Shown: positions 41,989 through 55,172 of the stretch, piece by piece
Numbering within the stretch: the stretch's first letter is position 1
How the letters are laid out: each line of letters starts with the position of its first letter
Source of the DNA: Engraulis encrasicolus
Lineage: Eukaryota > Chordata > Actinopteri > Clupeiformes > Engraulidae
Assembly: GCF_034702125.1 (NCBI RefSeq)
Contig: NC_085869.1
Location: forward strand, 49,434,197 to 49,498,196
DNA: 64,000 nucleotides
Direction: 5' to 3'
The notes under the pieces: model-generated
What the model saw: only the letters and a program-made list of their open reading frames with translations
Database searches by the model: none
What the model was told of the DNA's origin: nothing
Program-made: the position numbers and the translations under genes

Positions 41989-43014
41989 TAGAGGAGAGGG
42001 GGTGATTTGTGTCCGAGCGAGCGGACCCCTGGCCGCCTCCTCTGTGAGGAGAGACAGAGCCTGCAGCACCCGTCAGGAGGTGGCCGGAGGAGTTATGGCC
42101 CACAGGCAGAGGAGGAGGTAGAGGTGGAGGAGGAGGAGAGATGTTGTCATCCGGGTGACGAACACCTGATTTAGATCAGGAGAGTAGAGGATAGGGCGGG
42201 GGAGGGGGGGGATGTAAGAGAGGAAAGAGGGAAAGGATGAGGATAGGAGGGGGAGGGAGGATGAGAGAGGAAAGAGAGGGATGAGGGAGGAGAGGAGGGA
42301 AGGGGAAGGATGGGGTGAATACGAGAGCCAGCATGAATTAGCAAGAAGGGAAGGCGAGAAGGGATGGAAGGACCTGCCTGGTGTAATTTACACTGGACTG
42401 GACAGCACATATTTTTGGATTTGAATTCTGCTTCTACTCCAGGCTTGGAAAATGAAAAAACGGTCCTTGTTGCAGACAGTGTGAAGCCAACTATCAGAGT
42501 TTGTTTTACTGAACACTTCTAGTTGCTTCTACGCTCATGTGTGTTGAATTAGCACTGCAAAATGTACTGTGAATCCTTTCAAGAGGTCTAGTTTAAGAGA
42601 TTATTACTATCATAGGCAGCCATACTGTAGCTTCTCTGGACCGGCGGCACTAAGCTCACACTTGGAACAAGCCAGGTCGTTTATGATTGATCTACCCCCA
42701 GAATTAAACCTTTTTTCTGGAAACGGCTTAGACAGTAGTCTAGGAAAACATCTCTAAAAATACCCTCTGGCTGATTTTATTTCCCCATCTCGCCTCACTC
42801 CTCCTCCACTTTCTCTCCAGACAAACTGAAATTAACTGCAAACCTTAAACGTTGTGGTGTCAGCAATAAGACTTCAAAGAAGGTCTCATCATTGCTCATA
42901 ACAGTTTGGGTGGTATTGGCTTTTCCAACATCTCACGTGGCCTGTGAGGAGGAGATGGGGAGGATCATCCTCTGTTGGACAGTGCTTTGAGATGATACCC
43001 TGGCGAGCCAGACT
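41989..43014. other. Purine-rich stretch then unique intron sequence
   Basis: 42100-42340 is GA/GGA-rich. 42560-42830 is balanced and non-repetitive. Confidence 0.4.
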
Positions 43015-43029
43015 AAGACGTGCAAATAT

Positions 43030-43204
43030 ATATATATATTTATGCCTTTATTTGATAGGACAGTCTGAGATGGTGACAGGAAGCGATTGGGACAGAGAGA
43101 CTGGGTGGGATCGGGAAATGACCCCGGCCGGACTCGAACTGGGGTCCCCGTGGGCATGCAAGCCCAAATGTGGGGGGCTTAGCGCGCTGCGCCACAGCGC
43201 CCCC
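43030..43204 (-). mobile_element. tRNA-derived SINE with 15-bp target duplication
   Basis: Read on the minus strand: tRNA-like head with A box TGGCGCAGCGCGCTAAGC and B box GTTCGAGTCC, a body with GGTCATTTCCCGATCCC, and a tail TCCTATCAAATAAAGGCAT. Flanks AAGACGTGCAAATAT (43015-43029) and AAGACGTGAAAATAT (43205-43219) form the duplication. The best preserved copy of this family in the window. Confidence 0.92.
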
Positions 43205-43823
43205 AAGACGTGAAAATATGAGTCTGGAATTGTTGGGTTCAGATAGCTGAGGTGTCTGTGTAGGACCAAACCATTGTTGTTATGGTTCAACTTGTCTCTG
43301 CCTTGGCCAGTGCTATGGCCAATCAAGCAACCACTTTTGTGTTAGCTGAGGCCATGCTGCTGCCTCCACCATACAGAGAAGGAAAAAAAACAGTTGCCTT
43401 GTGATTGGTGAGCCCGGGCTGGTGCCTGTTGTGACAATCTTTTAAGAACCAGGGCTAGAGCAACTCGCTAGGCAGACATATTTTTGGCTGGCGGTCCGGT
43501 ACATCTACTTTACAGGGCTATTGAGATGGACTCCCTTTGACCACCACAGAAGCTTTCAACCATCTGTGTTTATGTTTCTGGAGTGCCAAACAACACATCT
43601 AACAAATTGCTGCAAGATCTATGAGATTTATGCTTCAAAACCACCATCTGAAAAGCCCTAAAATGGAATGCATAATAAATGGTGGAAATGGCATGATTGG
43701 CAGTTTTCCCCCCACTTTTTTTGTAGCCAGTTCTGTGGTTGGTTTTTTTCACACTCTGTGGAATTTTACCCCTCTACCCCAGTGATAGTTTATAATTCTG
43801 TTGTGGTTGTCATAGGACATGAC

Positions 43824-44089
43824 TAGGACTGTAACGATATTGTATCGAACCGAGAACTCGTGATACACAGAGTCACGATACTGTATCGTGATACAAGGAG
43901 GCAGTATCGTGATACGCCCTTTCAAAGGTTTATTACCCCTTAGTCCAGAAAACAACCTCATGATTTGATGTGATAGTGTTTCCAAACTTCAGTGGAGATA
44001 CATTTCAGAAATTGTGGGGTGTATCGAACTGTAGGTCAAAAATCGTGATACGAACCGAATCGTGAGTTGAGTGTATCGTTACAGCCCTA
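43824..44089. mobile_element. hAT-type MITE (266 bp) with perfect GACATGAC duplication
   Basis: TAGGACTGTAACGATATTG to GTATCGTTACAGCCCTA, flanked by GACATGAC at 43816-43823 and 44090-44097. Same family as 21.9 kb; the perfect duplication makes it younger. Confidence 0.92.
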
Positions 44090-44102
44090 GACATGACGCT
44101 AA

Positions 44103-44260
<158 letters not shown>

Positions 44261-44589
44261 TCGTGTGTGCGTCCGTGCGTGCGTGCGGGTGAATTTAGTG
44301 GAAATTTGCCTCCATATCGTCCTTGTTTCTTACCTCATAGCCTCTCAGAACTGGTCTCAGATCCCTCCAAACCAGATGCACTTGTACTTTGGGGTCTTTT
44401 TTATTACCCTTATCATACTCTGCTGCCTAATTTGGTATGCAGTATGGGGACCCTTAAAAAAAGGGTAGAAGTCGTCGAGGGAAAAAGTAGAAGAATGACA
44501 TCTGGGCATACCATATTATTTATAGCCAAGTGTGGTGAGATGTCATTGCCGTGCCACCTCTGTAAGCAACAAGTTTCCCCTTTGCACAC

Positions 44590-44775
44590 AATGGCTATGT
44601 TTACATGAGACATTTAATTCAGAATTAACTCCTATTTTATTCTGAATAAAGCTTAATTCTGCTTTGAAAACGTCATGTAAACACTTCATAATTCGGAATG
44701 AAATGAAAGAACAAACTAAACTCGACTGAACTGTTTAGTTCTGAATTATTCATTCGGAATTAAAACCGCAGCAAA
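44590..44775. mobile_element. MITE-like repeat (GGCTATGTTTACATGA type), decayed
   Basis: GGCTATGTTTACATGAGACA at the left with repeated ATTCAGAATTA / ATTCGGAATTA blocks and CGTCATGTAAACAC inside. A common animal MITE theme; the right end is not clean. Confidence 0.45.
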
Positions 44776-44955
44776 TGTAGATCTGCAGTGTTACCTACTT
44801 CCTGGAAAAAGGTAAAGATAAAAAAAACAGCTGAATGACCGACTGACTAATTGACAGACATCAGGGTGTGTCGAGACATGTTGAATTGATTCATGATCAT
44901 CAATGGACAGTGCACTGTTTGAAGTGTATGTGTATAGACTATACTATATACTACT

Positions 44956-45306
44956 CAGAGCCATTTAATAACAGAGTTGCGCAAACCGGGGACCAGGAAG
45001 TCGGTTGGTGATGTGATTCGCGTAGATTAAAATGTTTCTTAACAGTAAACTTCTGTTCGTTGGAAACTAACACAGAAGCATCACATACCAAACAAAGATT
45101 AAGTACAAACAAATTACATTACCTTTACCACATTTTCTGTGTTCTACGGCCACCTCCTGGAACTAAGTAACTTCTAATAGAACTAAAGTCAATGGGGATT
45201 TCCATGTTAACGCTCCGTGAGGCTCCATGAGAGCCGCCATTGCTGTGGAAAGATTGGTCCATAGAGGTCTATGGGAGTGGCGTAACTCTGATATTAGATG
45301 GCTCTG
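44956..45306. mobile_element. hAT-type MITE (351 bp) with perfect ATACTACT duplication
   Basis: CAGAGCCATTTAATAACAGA to GATATTAGATGGCTCTG, flanked by ATACTACT at 44948-44955 and 45307-45314. Confidence 0.9.
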
Positions 45307-45314
45307 ATACTACT

Positions 45315-46675
45315 ATACTATAGTGGAAGAGAGAGTGGGCTTAATGTCCCCGGCCAGTCCTCCTCTCTACATTGTAAACCACACACATTAGTGACATGGC
45401 CAAGGTCAAGCATTCATTGATGACTCATTGATTACTTTGTTTTTCACTACAGAATATTGTAATGTTTTTTGATCCAACCAAAACTGATTGTATGGTGAGT
45501 CCAACCTTATTAAAGAACACCCTTGTCCTGCACAAATGTTGAATTGTTCTAGGGCAGCGAGCACTGTCTCTCGATTGCTCCATAGCTGTTGACATGAAAG
45601 CCCACTGGTGTTCCTGTGCCTCGTACGGATAGCATTTGTAAAGTCTATATTTGTACCGGCCACTGTCTGTCTTACTGACTTTGAAGGGAAAGATGAAAAG
45701 AAAAAAAAGGAGAAAAAAAGATGGAACTGGCACCCCTCAGTTGGCCTTCCTTTCTTCTTCAAAGGTGTGAATCAGATGGTGACCTTTATGACCTCCGGCA
45801 AGCCATGGCTTCCTGGTTGGGCGGCCCAGCGTGAGCAATGCATGCTCGTCAGTTGGGGGTGTGACAACTCTCAAAGCAAAAGTTTACAAGTAGAGGTGAG
45901 CTCACATGGATGGGCTTCCCGTTCGTCTGTGAGGATTACTGGAAGTGACCGTCCTTAGTTTGGTTTTAATGAAAACATGGTCTCTTACAGCCACCTCCAT
46001 TTCAGTTTGAATGGAACATTAGTTCATTGGCAGTTTATTTGAAATAACAAATTGAACTTGGGTTGGGTTGCTATTATTGGGTGAGAATGTATCACCTTTT
46101 TGAATTATCACCCAGTGTATGCAAAAAGCTAATTTAAAGTTATGTTTAGGCCTTAGGGTCTCATTAATACATTTATTTGATCATACTTATCAGATTTCTG
46201 AGCTCCGGAAAAATTGGGAATCCTCCCACTTTGTCGGGAAGCAAACAACCAGTAGCAAACCAAGGGAGGCGGGTCAACCATGTCTTTTGGGAAATGTTAA
46301 TGGTTATGCTCTTGGTCAGACCAAGTCTCGAAGAGATTTGAAAGTCAATGATAATAAGGCTTACACAGCATAGTTCTGTTGACCTTGTTTTTTATCGAGT
46401 GCTGTCATCACTGGCAAACAAAAGGGAATTTAAAATAGAACAAGTTGTTTGCATTCGTTTTTTTTCCTGATGGTCTCTGTGGCACTACAGTATTTTGTTT
46501 CCGAAGTACAGTGATCATCCACCCAAGTTCAGGCCTGAGTTGCAGCACCATGCTGCAGGTGGTTTGTGAAACTGTATTGATCCATGGCCTGCCATAACTC
46601 AAGCCTCGTTTCTTAGCTCCAAGGCCTCAGGTGAAACGGGGACTTGCACTGGTGAGTAAATATTGACACCTCTGC
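45315..46675. other. Unique intron sequence
   Basis: No gene or repeat recognised. Confidence 0.5.
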
Positions 46676-46990
46676 CTCTCCTCTCTTCCACTCTCCTCTC
46701 CTCTCTTCCCCTCTCCTCTCCTCTCTTCTCTCTCTTCCACTCTCCTCTCTTCTCCTCTCCTTTCCTATCCTCTCTTCCACTCTCCTCTCCTCTCCTCTCC
46801 TCTCCTCTCCTCTCCTCTCCTCTCCTCTCCTCTCCTCTCCTCTCCTCTCTTCCCCTCTCCTCTCCTCTCCTCTCCTCTCCTCTCCTCTCCTCTCCTCTCC
46901 TCTCCTCTCCTCTCCTCACTCCTCTCTCTCTCTGTCTCTCTCACCCATTCTCTCTCTCTCACCCATTCTCTCTCTCTCTCTTTCTCTCTG
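46676..46990. repeat. (TCTCC)n pentanucleotide array and flanking CT
   Basis: Clean pentamers from about 46783 to 46917 with one TCTTCCCC change; degenerate before, CT after. Confidence 0.96.
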
Positions 46991-47318
46991 GTTCGCTCGC
47001 TCCTCTCCTGTATTCTCCTCTCCAAGCGGGGGCATCAGCGGTGAAGCTTGGTTCCAGAATTTTTTTTATGGCTTTCACCAGTAATAATTAATGGAGGTCT
47101 AAAATAATGTTATCCAAGGGGGAGGGAGGGCTGGAGGGAGGTACCCAGGTGAATGTTGGTGCCAGCGTTCCCAGGTTACTAAGGAGGTGGCGATCTGCCC
47201 GGCCAAAGAGTGTTGCCACGCTTTTGTAAACAGGGAGCAGTAGTGGTCAGAGTGGTCACATCCTCTGTCTGTCTATCTGCCTGCCTGCCTGTGAAGATTA
47301 TCATTCGTTGTACATTTG

Positions 47319-47322
<4 letters not shown>

Positions 47323-47414
<92 letters not shown>
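47323..47414. repeat. (CT)n microsatellite, about 92 bp
   Basis: Uninterrupted CT. Confidence 0.98.
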
Positions 47415-47417
<3 letters not shown>

Positions 47418-47432
47418 ATGCCGGTTCAGCGT

Positions 47433-47811
47433 TTGCCACTTGGCACTAGTTTGTGATTCGGCAAAGCTGCTGTTAAATCAGGAATAGCAGTCATGTGAGA
47501 AGTGCAGCGGTGGACAGGCCACATCGGCTTTGTGTGTCTGTTTGTCTGTTTTCCTGTGTGTTTATCTGTCTGTCCATCTTCGTGAAATTACAATTCATCT
47601 AAATGATGGTAGTGAAAACAGCAAAGTTGCACGCAAATCGTCTTCTTTTTTAGTGTTTAACCTTTTGTTCAAAATACGTATTCAGATGATGAGTCTGTCT
47701 GCGTGTCCGATTGTCCACCACCAAATGCTTTTTGTCCAGGTGCCACTTGGCATTAGTTGGGGACACAGCGGAGCCGGTGTTAAATTGGCAAAAGCCAGTC
47801 ATCTGAGAAGT
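47433..47811. repeat. Direct duplication of about 70 bp, 309-bp spacing
   Basis: GCCACTTGGCACTAGTT ... CAGTCATGTGAGAAGTG at 47433-47502 and GCCACTTGGCATTAGTT ... CAGTCATCTGAGAAGTG at 47742-47811, each preceded by a CTGT-rich stretch. Confidence 0.8.
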
Positions 47812-47814
47812 GTT

Positions 47815-49100
47815 TTGACAACATGTACTCTGTCACAGCCCGTCAGTTAAAAGGGATGAACCTTCGTGCTGTTGTGGCATGCATGAGTCTCCTCTCTCCA
47901 CCAATCAGCAATGTGTATTGGTGCTTAAGTTTTTGACACAGCAGGGACTCCTGCATACGGTGGGCTTTGCCTGGTTTGTGACTGCAAGTGGAAATCCTAG
48001 CAGAACTTGAGCACATGGAAAGGAAAATCTGTGACTTTATTCATAGGCTGTTATGGAAACGGCCAATGTGCACAATGTGCCCTTTGACGTCGAGATCATG
48101 GTCGTATTTAGCATAGATAAATGAGTTTCTGTATTGGATGAAAGAGGATTTCTGCTCAGTAGAACTGCTCAATACATTTAGACGGGGACGGGGATTGGCA
48201 GCAGTGCTTGAAGGAAAGGTTCAGGACTTTTATCAATGTATTAAACATATGTCTAATGTGTGTACAATGACCTACTATCAGATGAAAATAAATGTTGTTT
48301 GGACCTTAAAGTGACCATCTGTATGTTTTCCTGTTGACATGCGTAAAGCCTTGATTCTGGGATTTTGGAAGCTGAACATGAATACCTGCAGTTGAAACCG
48401 CTACAGTAAATCTGCAGCACGTCATTCCCAATTTTAGCCAAAAAAATAAAGAAGTAATCCACTTCCTGTTTGACAGCAAAGTTGTGTGATTAGCAGCTAC
48501 CCATGCCTTTGAACCTGTTTGGTTATGCTAACTAAGGGAGCACTGAAATTTTGTAAACAATACTACAAGCTTTGGCGGGAGCTAAAGAATTAGTCTTTTT
48601 TGCCGTAATGGGCTATTTCATGTACAAATTTCAGAATCCCATGACCGTGCAAGGTACTATGACTAAAAATTATTTACAGACTTCCACTTTAGGCTGTGAT
48701 GGAACAGAGTACAATCATTAGTTAGTTAGATCTGGGTGTTTTCTCTTCATGCTGTAGTGGTTTGAAGAGAAAAGAATACACTCTGTTGTTCAACGGTATT
48801 TTTAGCCTTCACAAGTGTTTGTCATGGCACCAATATAGACGTTTCTTAAGTCCCCCATTAGAATAAATTGTGTTGTTTCCCAATTGGTATGCGAGTGCAC
48901 TTTTACATGACCTATTGCAGTCAGTCAGAGAGTGCCCTATTCCTCTTTTGTCATGACAAAGAAATCATGAATGAAAATTCCCTTTTTTATCACCAGTGAT
49001 CGATGTCTTGTTTTTTTTTAGTTCACCCCTGCTTCAGAATGATGTACTGCATGTTGTATTCCTGGCTCCGCTTGTTCTCCATTTGAACTTGCGTGGTGGT
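47815..49100. other. Unique AT-rich intron sequence
   Basis: Nothing recognisable on either strand; 48270-48700 may be an undescribed dispersed repeat. Confidence 0.45.
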
Positions 49101-49401
49101 AAGATTTTCTCTTTTTTCCATCCCTCTTTCCCTCTCTCTCTCTCTGTGTCCCTCGGTCTCCCAACTGAATTGACTCCCACATCCATTCTCTGGGCCCGAC
49201 ATCCCAGTGGCACCAAATAAGGACAAGGAAAGTGCGGCCCCAGTATAAATAGAGCGGGATTGTTGCTTGGGAATATTTGCATTGACTGGATGGCTGGCTG
49301 GCCGGCGTGCCGTGTGGATGGGCTGTTATCTCATCTCATGCGGGCCACGCTGCGCTGCTGGTTTCCATGGAAGTGAGAGCGTGGAGGAGGCCCTCTATGC
49401 T

Positions 49402-49740
49402 ACTCTCTCTCTCTCTCTCTCTTGCTGTAGTCTGGAGCTCTGTACATGGGGCTGGATCGCTAGTGTCACCCACCACACACACACACACTACACAGACAGA
49501 CACACACACACACACACACACACACCTCTCTTCACAGTCTTCTCTTCTCTCTCCCCCCGCTCCCCCCGCTCTCTCCTTTTGCTGTCTCCATCTCTCTCTC
49601 CATCTTTCCTTCTCTTTCTCTCTTTCCATTTTTCCCTCTCTTCCTCATGCCCCCTCTCTCTTGCTCCCTCTTTGTGTTTCCCCATCTCCAGCACTCTCCC
49701 CTCTCTTTCTTTTTTCGGTCTTCTCCCCTGCTCGGTCATT
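49402..49740. repeat. Mixed CT, CA and pyrimidine-rich low-complexity DNA
   Basis: (CT)n near 49402-49421, CA runs near 49477-49526, then about 200 bp of pyrimidine-rich sequence. Confidence 0.85.
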
Positions 49741-49879
49741 CCGTTATTTACTCCCTTTACTCTTTCATCCCTTGTTCTCCTAGATTTGCTTCTTGTTTAT
49801 AATGGCTCAATTGGTCAGTCAATTGGCCACTTTTAACATATCCCTATTTACCCAACCATGATGTTGGTGTGACCTGAAA

Positions 49880-50083
49880 CAGCAACTCAACCGTTTTTGA
49901 ACAAATGTCCCTTTGACCTCATCATAAGACCACCAATCCCCCCTTCGTATTAGAAAATAAAATAGACAAATGCCCCCAATAGGAACTAAACACCACCCCC
50001 TCTCAGCTGTATCCTTCGCGACGCCCTCCCAGGCCTCCTTAACGCCCCCTGGGGGTGCTGTAGAGCCCTAGTTGAGAAACGCT
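49880..50083. mobile_element. hAT-type MITE, CAGTGGTTCTCAAC family, copy 4 (inverted, diverged)
   Basis: Contains CAGCAACTCAACCGTTTTTG, GACCTCATCATAAGACC and the closing AGTTGAGAAACGCTG, matching the 32-kb copy in the same orientation. Confidence 0.65.
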
Positions 50084-50273
50084 GTCCTAGAAGGAGCAAA
50101 AAAAAAACCCAGATTGCACAACACGTTCACCTTAGCCAGTGTGCTGTAGTGTAGGAGATCTTGGCCTTGTGTTCTGTGGCTGTGGAGCTTAGCATCACAC
50201 CATGCTGTCTCCTCAGCTTGGCTTGGTACTCACTCACTCACCCACACACACATGCAGCGCACCTCCTCAAACT

Positions 50274-50526
<253 letters not shown>

Positions 50527-50891
50527 GACACACTCTCTCTTTCTGTCCCTCTCCCTTTCTCCCCTCTCCCTCTCCCTCTCTCCTTCCCCTCCCCTCCCTC
50601 TCTCCCTCCTCACTTTCTCTCACATTCACACTCCTCCTCTCCAGCACTGTGTGGGAGATTTGTCAAGCTGGCTGTACTGTACTGTACTGAAGGATGGAGG
50701 GAGGCTCCCGTGCGTTTTCAAGGGCACTGTCTCGCCCGTACCTGTTGGGCATTGATCATGCTGTCGAAACGTTAGCCCGGCAGCCGCAGAGGGCAGGCCA
50801 GAGGTCGGCCGCAGACATCGGAGGCTCCCTGGTCCTTCTGACACTCTGGGGCCTGCTGTTGACATTGCATACATTATATACGCACCCCTAT

Positions 50892-51853
50892 ATGTGGGTG
50901 GGAGACGTGACACCTTGTTTTTTCGTAACATTGGTTAAAAACCTACAAAACTGTTATTTTCCTTTAAAAAACAAATGTCAATGAAAGAAGATGTGGTACA
51001 TTATGTTTCATATTAGTCTTAGATGAGAAGAAACATTTTTGTTAAGATTTATGTTAAGGTTTATATGTCAAATTTCCTGCGGTGTGACTGTAACATTAAT
51101 GAAACAATATATAATAATATATATATAAATTAACCAACAACATTTTGAATAATGTATGAAGCATTTGGCATGATTGCATAAATCTTAACTTTAGATTAAG
51201 ATATGTGAATGTGGAAAAAACTCAAGACAGTAATATTAACTACAAGTTCAATTTCGTAACACAAATTGCGTCCTGTGGGGTGACATGTATGTCAATGTTT
51301 GTGAATAGGCAGCTGCAAGGCCAACTACAAGGGTCTTAAAGACTGGCTCCTAACCAGTCAGTACCTCAGTTATTGGAGAGTGCTGTGGAAGTTTAAGGTG
51401 ACTCTTAACCTCTTAATATGTCTTCATATTGCAATCTTTCTGTCACGCAATGCTTAGGTTCATTTTATGGTGTCCTGTGGTGTGACTGCTCTTATAGGAG
51501 GAAAAAAAGTGTTTTTTATTAATGAAAATGCATATTAAGATTAAACACAATATCATTATCAATTTAGCATGAGCTCAGATGTCAGTCATGTATACAAAAG
51601 GATTAAAATGGCCATAATGCAGTGAATTCCCTGTGGTGTGACTCCATTTTCCTGCGGTGTGACATGCCTATGCTATGTGTTGATGCAGGACACATTTTCC
51701 CAAAAATGGCAAAAATAAGGTGAAATTCCACAGACCACTAAGTGCTTTATTTTTTTCTATTTTTTTCCAATTTTTATCCATCTTTTTTTTCAGGAATTTG
51801 AAAAACTTTTTTTTTTTTTTGCGTTACGCCCTTAAACGTCAACCACCCACATA
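50892..51853. mobile_element. GGGTGGTTGACGT family, copy 2 (about 0.96 kb)
   Basis: Same interior as the 17.4-kb copy in the same orientation, with a shortened 3' half. Left end TATGTGGGTGGGAGACGT, right end ACGTCAACCACCCACATA. The block CAAGGCCAACTACAAGGG is preserved. Confidence 0.85.
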
Positions 51854-51857
51854 TACC

Positions 51858-52115
51858 GCTGCTGCCAATCAGACACAGACGCATCAAGGCTTCAATATCA
51901 GGTCAAGGTGGTCTGAATGTGCTTGGGCATGTATGGACGACGTATTGATTCATTCAAAGTCTCGAAAGGCCTAAATAACACCCATGTTGGAAAGTAACTT
52001 TAATAAAGCGCAAAACTACTGTTGCTGCCAATCAGACACATGTAAGAGCTCCCATACCAGGTCAAGGTGATCTGAATGCAGGTGTATTGATTCGTATAAA
52101 GTGTCAAGAATGGTT
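51858..52115. repeat. Direct duplication of about 100 bp, 161-bp spacing
   Basis: GCTGCCAATCAGACACA, then CCAGGTCAAGGTGATCTGAA-like sequence and GTATTGATTC occur from 51858 and from 52019. Confidence 0.8.
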
Positions 52116-52262
52116 GATGGACCCCTTTTCAAAATTCACCTTCAAAGAAAAAGTGTTACATTTTCATGTCAGCTGTAGTTACAGGGCACAATGGCATGGA
52201 ACAGTTGCGCTCTTGAATATGTATTCATGTAAAGATTCTGTGGGAAAGCTTCTCATAAACAC

Positions 52263-52330
52263 TTACCCTATCTGTCGCTCTCTCTCGGTCTCTCTGTCTC
52301 TCTCTCACTCTAGCTCTCTCTAGCTCTCTA

Positions 52331-52377
<47 letters not shown>

Positions 52378-52445
52378 CTCTCACTGCCTCTCTCTCTTTC
52401 TCTCTTGCTGCCTCTTTCTCTCTCCCTCTCTCTCTCTCTCTGTCT
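52263..52445. repeat. Interrupted (CT)n tract
   Basis: CT with AGCTCTCT and TTGC interruptions. Confidence 0.92.
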
Positions 52446-53685
52446 GTATGTCTGTTTTTGATCTTCGTCTGGCATTAGAGGTCTTGCCCAGCACATAGCC
52501 CGTAGGCTAGTAATACAAGGTCTGCCCTCAGACATATTCAGACATTGAGAAGGGGTAAAGCGGAGCAAGACTGGAGCCAGAAAACCGTCTCGGGCATTTT
52601 CGCCCCCTTAAAATGGTGGGCAGGTCTCCCCCCAATCGGCCCCTTGAGCGCTGTCTGCCCTCCGGGAAATGCCCCATATGCCAGATGACCAGTCCAGGCC
52701 TGGGGTAAAGTAAAGTGTAGTAAAGTCTGGGGCTCTTGCCTGTGAGCCTCCCATGCTTTATCTGCGCTCTTCTATCACGTAGGAACAGAGGAGGAGGGAA
52801 GGGAAGGGATGGGATGGGATGGGATGGGATGGTTGTGTTTGCTCACGGACTTGTTCTCTCTGTCGAGGGAATTCCCGCTAGCAACGAGCGCTATCTGGAT
52901 GATATGGAAATATTTATACACAGTGGAAGGGTGAATGTACTTGATGGACCTGCAACTTACATGCACTGTAAAGAAATTGGAGGCTTTAAATATACATTGT
53001 GATGCTCAAATCCTGTTTCCTCTCATAGCTTAACCCATTAAGACACAGCGTTATAAATGTGCTGTTACCAGAATGGCAATGACCAAGTCGTAGTAGCATT
53101 ACTAAAGGCCCTGTGTTATGTCATAGTATTGTAGTACCATGGTCAATGTCTATTACAACGTGGCACTGGAGGTACGTCGTGCATTAAGGGGCTACACATC
53201 AGCCAAATGTTCAAATTGGAAAATGAGTTCCACAAGGTGTTTTTTATAGGGGTGAGATGATGCTTTGACCCCTCTGGACTTGTTGTTCTCCTATGTAGCA
53301 AAGCAAAGGTAATTTTACTGATCAGTCCCTTTATCCAACTAGAATTAGAGGAAGTATTGACTTTGCTTAGGAAAGGAAGTAGTATGCCCTTTTGCTCTGT
53401 CAGTGTGTGTGTGTGTGTCTTCCCCCCCCACTCTCTCTTTCTTTCTTTCTTTCCCCCTCTCTCTCTTCCTCTCTCTAGGTGTTGCCCTATGCCCTCATTA
53501 GTCTGAGTGAGGCGCACCATGTCCCAATCATTTAATCAGTGCACAAGACCTTTGTACTTAACACACCAGTTCAGTGGTACTGCAGTCGATGTCTGTCAGC
53601 CACAACAGTATTTTTGTGTTTCTTGTTTGTGTTCTTTCTTCTAAGATTTTCCTCCAACCGTACATGTCCTAAGCTTAATTGGTCT
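52446..53685. other. Mostly unique intron sequence
   Basis: Contains (GGGAT)5; otherwise nothing recognised. Confidence 0.45.
52806..52831. repeat. (GGGAT)5
   Basis: Five pentamers. Confidence 0.93.
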
Positions 53686-54880
53686 ACTGATATTTTTCCT
53701 CTTGAAAACAAATGTAATAAATGAAAGAAGATGTGGTACATCATGTTTCATATTAGTCTTTGATGAGAAGAAACATTTTTGTTCAGATTTATGGAAAGGT
53801 TTATATGTCAAATGTCCTGTGGTGTGACTGTAACATTAATACAACCTGGAATATACAGCTATACAATAAACCAACAACATTTTGAATCATTTATAAAGCA
53901 TTTGGCCTGATTGCATAAATATTAACCTTATATTAAAAAATATGAATGTGAAAAAAACTCAATACAGTAATATTACCTACAAGTTCAATTTCATAACACA
54001 AATTGCGTCCTGCGGGGTGACATGTAAATCAGGTTTGCGGACGTGCAGCTGCAAGGCCAACTACAAGGGTCTTAAAGACAGGCTCCTAACCAGTTATACC
54101 TTAGTTATTGGAGAGTGGTGTGGAAGTTAGTGACTATTAACCTCTTAATATGTCTACATATTGCAATGTTTCTGTCACACAATGCTTAGGTTCATTTATG
54201 GTGTCCCGTGGTGTGACTGCTCTTATGGAAGGAAGAAAAGTTTTTTTATGAGTGAAAACATATTAAGGTTAAACACAATATCATTATCAAGTTAGCATGA
54301 GCTCGGAGGTCAGTCACAAATACAAAAGGGTTAAATTGGCCACAACGCAGTGAATTTCCCTGTGGTGTGACTTCATGTCCTGTGGTGTGACATGCTTAGG
54401 CATTGTGTTACTCAATCCTTACTTATTTTTCATCCATCATGCAAGGATATGAGGATACCAGGAGATTTATCTGTCACATTCACACAATTATTACAAGTAA
54501 TGCAGTGAAACCATGCAGTGAAATCACAGTTGTCTGCCTGTATGATGCATAGGCGTGTGTGGGTGGGGGTGGGGGGGGGGTGTGTGCGGGTGGGTAGTAG
54601 TGTGTGTGTGGGGTGGGGATTAAATGATATAGCAGAAAGAGCATCAGGGGGTATGTCTGCAGAATGTTAATCATTTTATTGTATCTTACAGAAATGTCAC
54701 ACCAGTGATGTCACACCGCAGGACACATTTTCCCAAAAATGGCAAAAATTTGGCTAAATTCCACGGACCAATGACATGCCCATTTTTTCTATTTTTTCCA
54801 ATTTTTCCACCCATTTTTTCAGGAATTGGAATGTGTTTCCTCCTTTAAGTGTGTTACGGCCTTAAACGTCAACCACCCAT
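53686..54880. mobile_element. GGGTGGTTGACGT family, copy 3, 5'-truncated
   Basis: Similarity starts at TTTTTCCTCTTGAAAACAAA and runs to ACGTCAACCACCCATA at about 54866-54881. The left ~60 bp, including the left TIR, are missing. It keeps the 3' half that copy 2 lacks, such as the segment around 54430-54560. Confidence 0.82.
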
Positions 54881-55005
54881 AGACATATTCATCAGATCCC
54901 ATCATAAAGGATACGGAGGGGGTCGTCAAAACTTGTTATTAAGGATACGGAAGGGGAGTCGTCAAAACTTGTCATTATGGGGGAAAGGGAACTGTTTCTT
55001 TTTTT

Positions 55006-55172
55006 TTTGTCTTTCACGACTTAATTGATGATAGGACAGTTTGAGAGGTGGACAGGAAGCGAATGGGGAGAGAGATGGGGAGGGGTCGGCAAAGGACCCG
55101 GGCTGGGAATTTAACCAGGATCGGGTGCATGGCAGATGAGTACCCTATCAGTTGGCCACGGTAGGGCCAGGG
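55006..55172 (-). mobile_element. tRNA-derived SINE, same family
   Basis: Minus strand: head TGGCCCTACCGTGGCCAAC, B-box region GATCCTGGTTAAATTCCC, body CTTCCTGTCCACCTCTC and TCCTATCATCAATTAAG. Confidence 0.82.

Noticed and set aside
43130..43204. Possible tRNA gene on the minus strand
   Set aside because: It is the head of a SINE with body, tail and target duplication.
46663..47091. 142-codon and antisense 106-codon ORFs
   Set aside because: They follow from the (TCTCC)n pentamer array, which is open in several frames.
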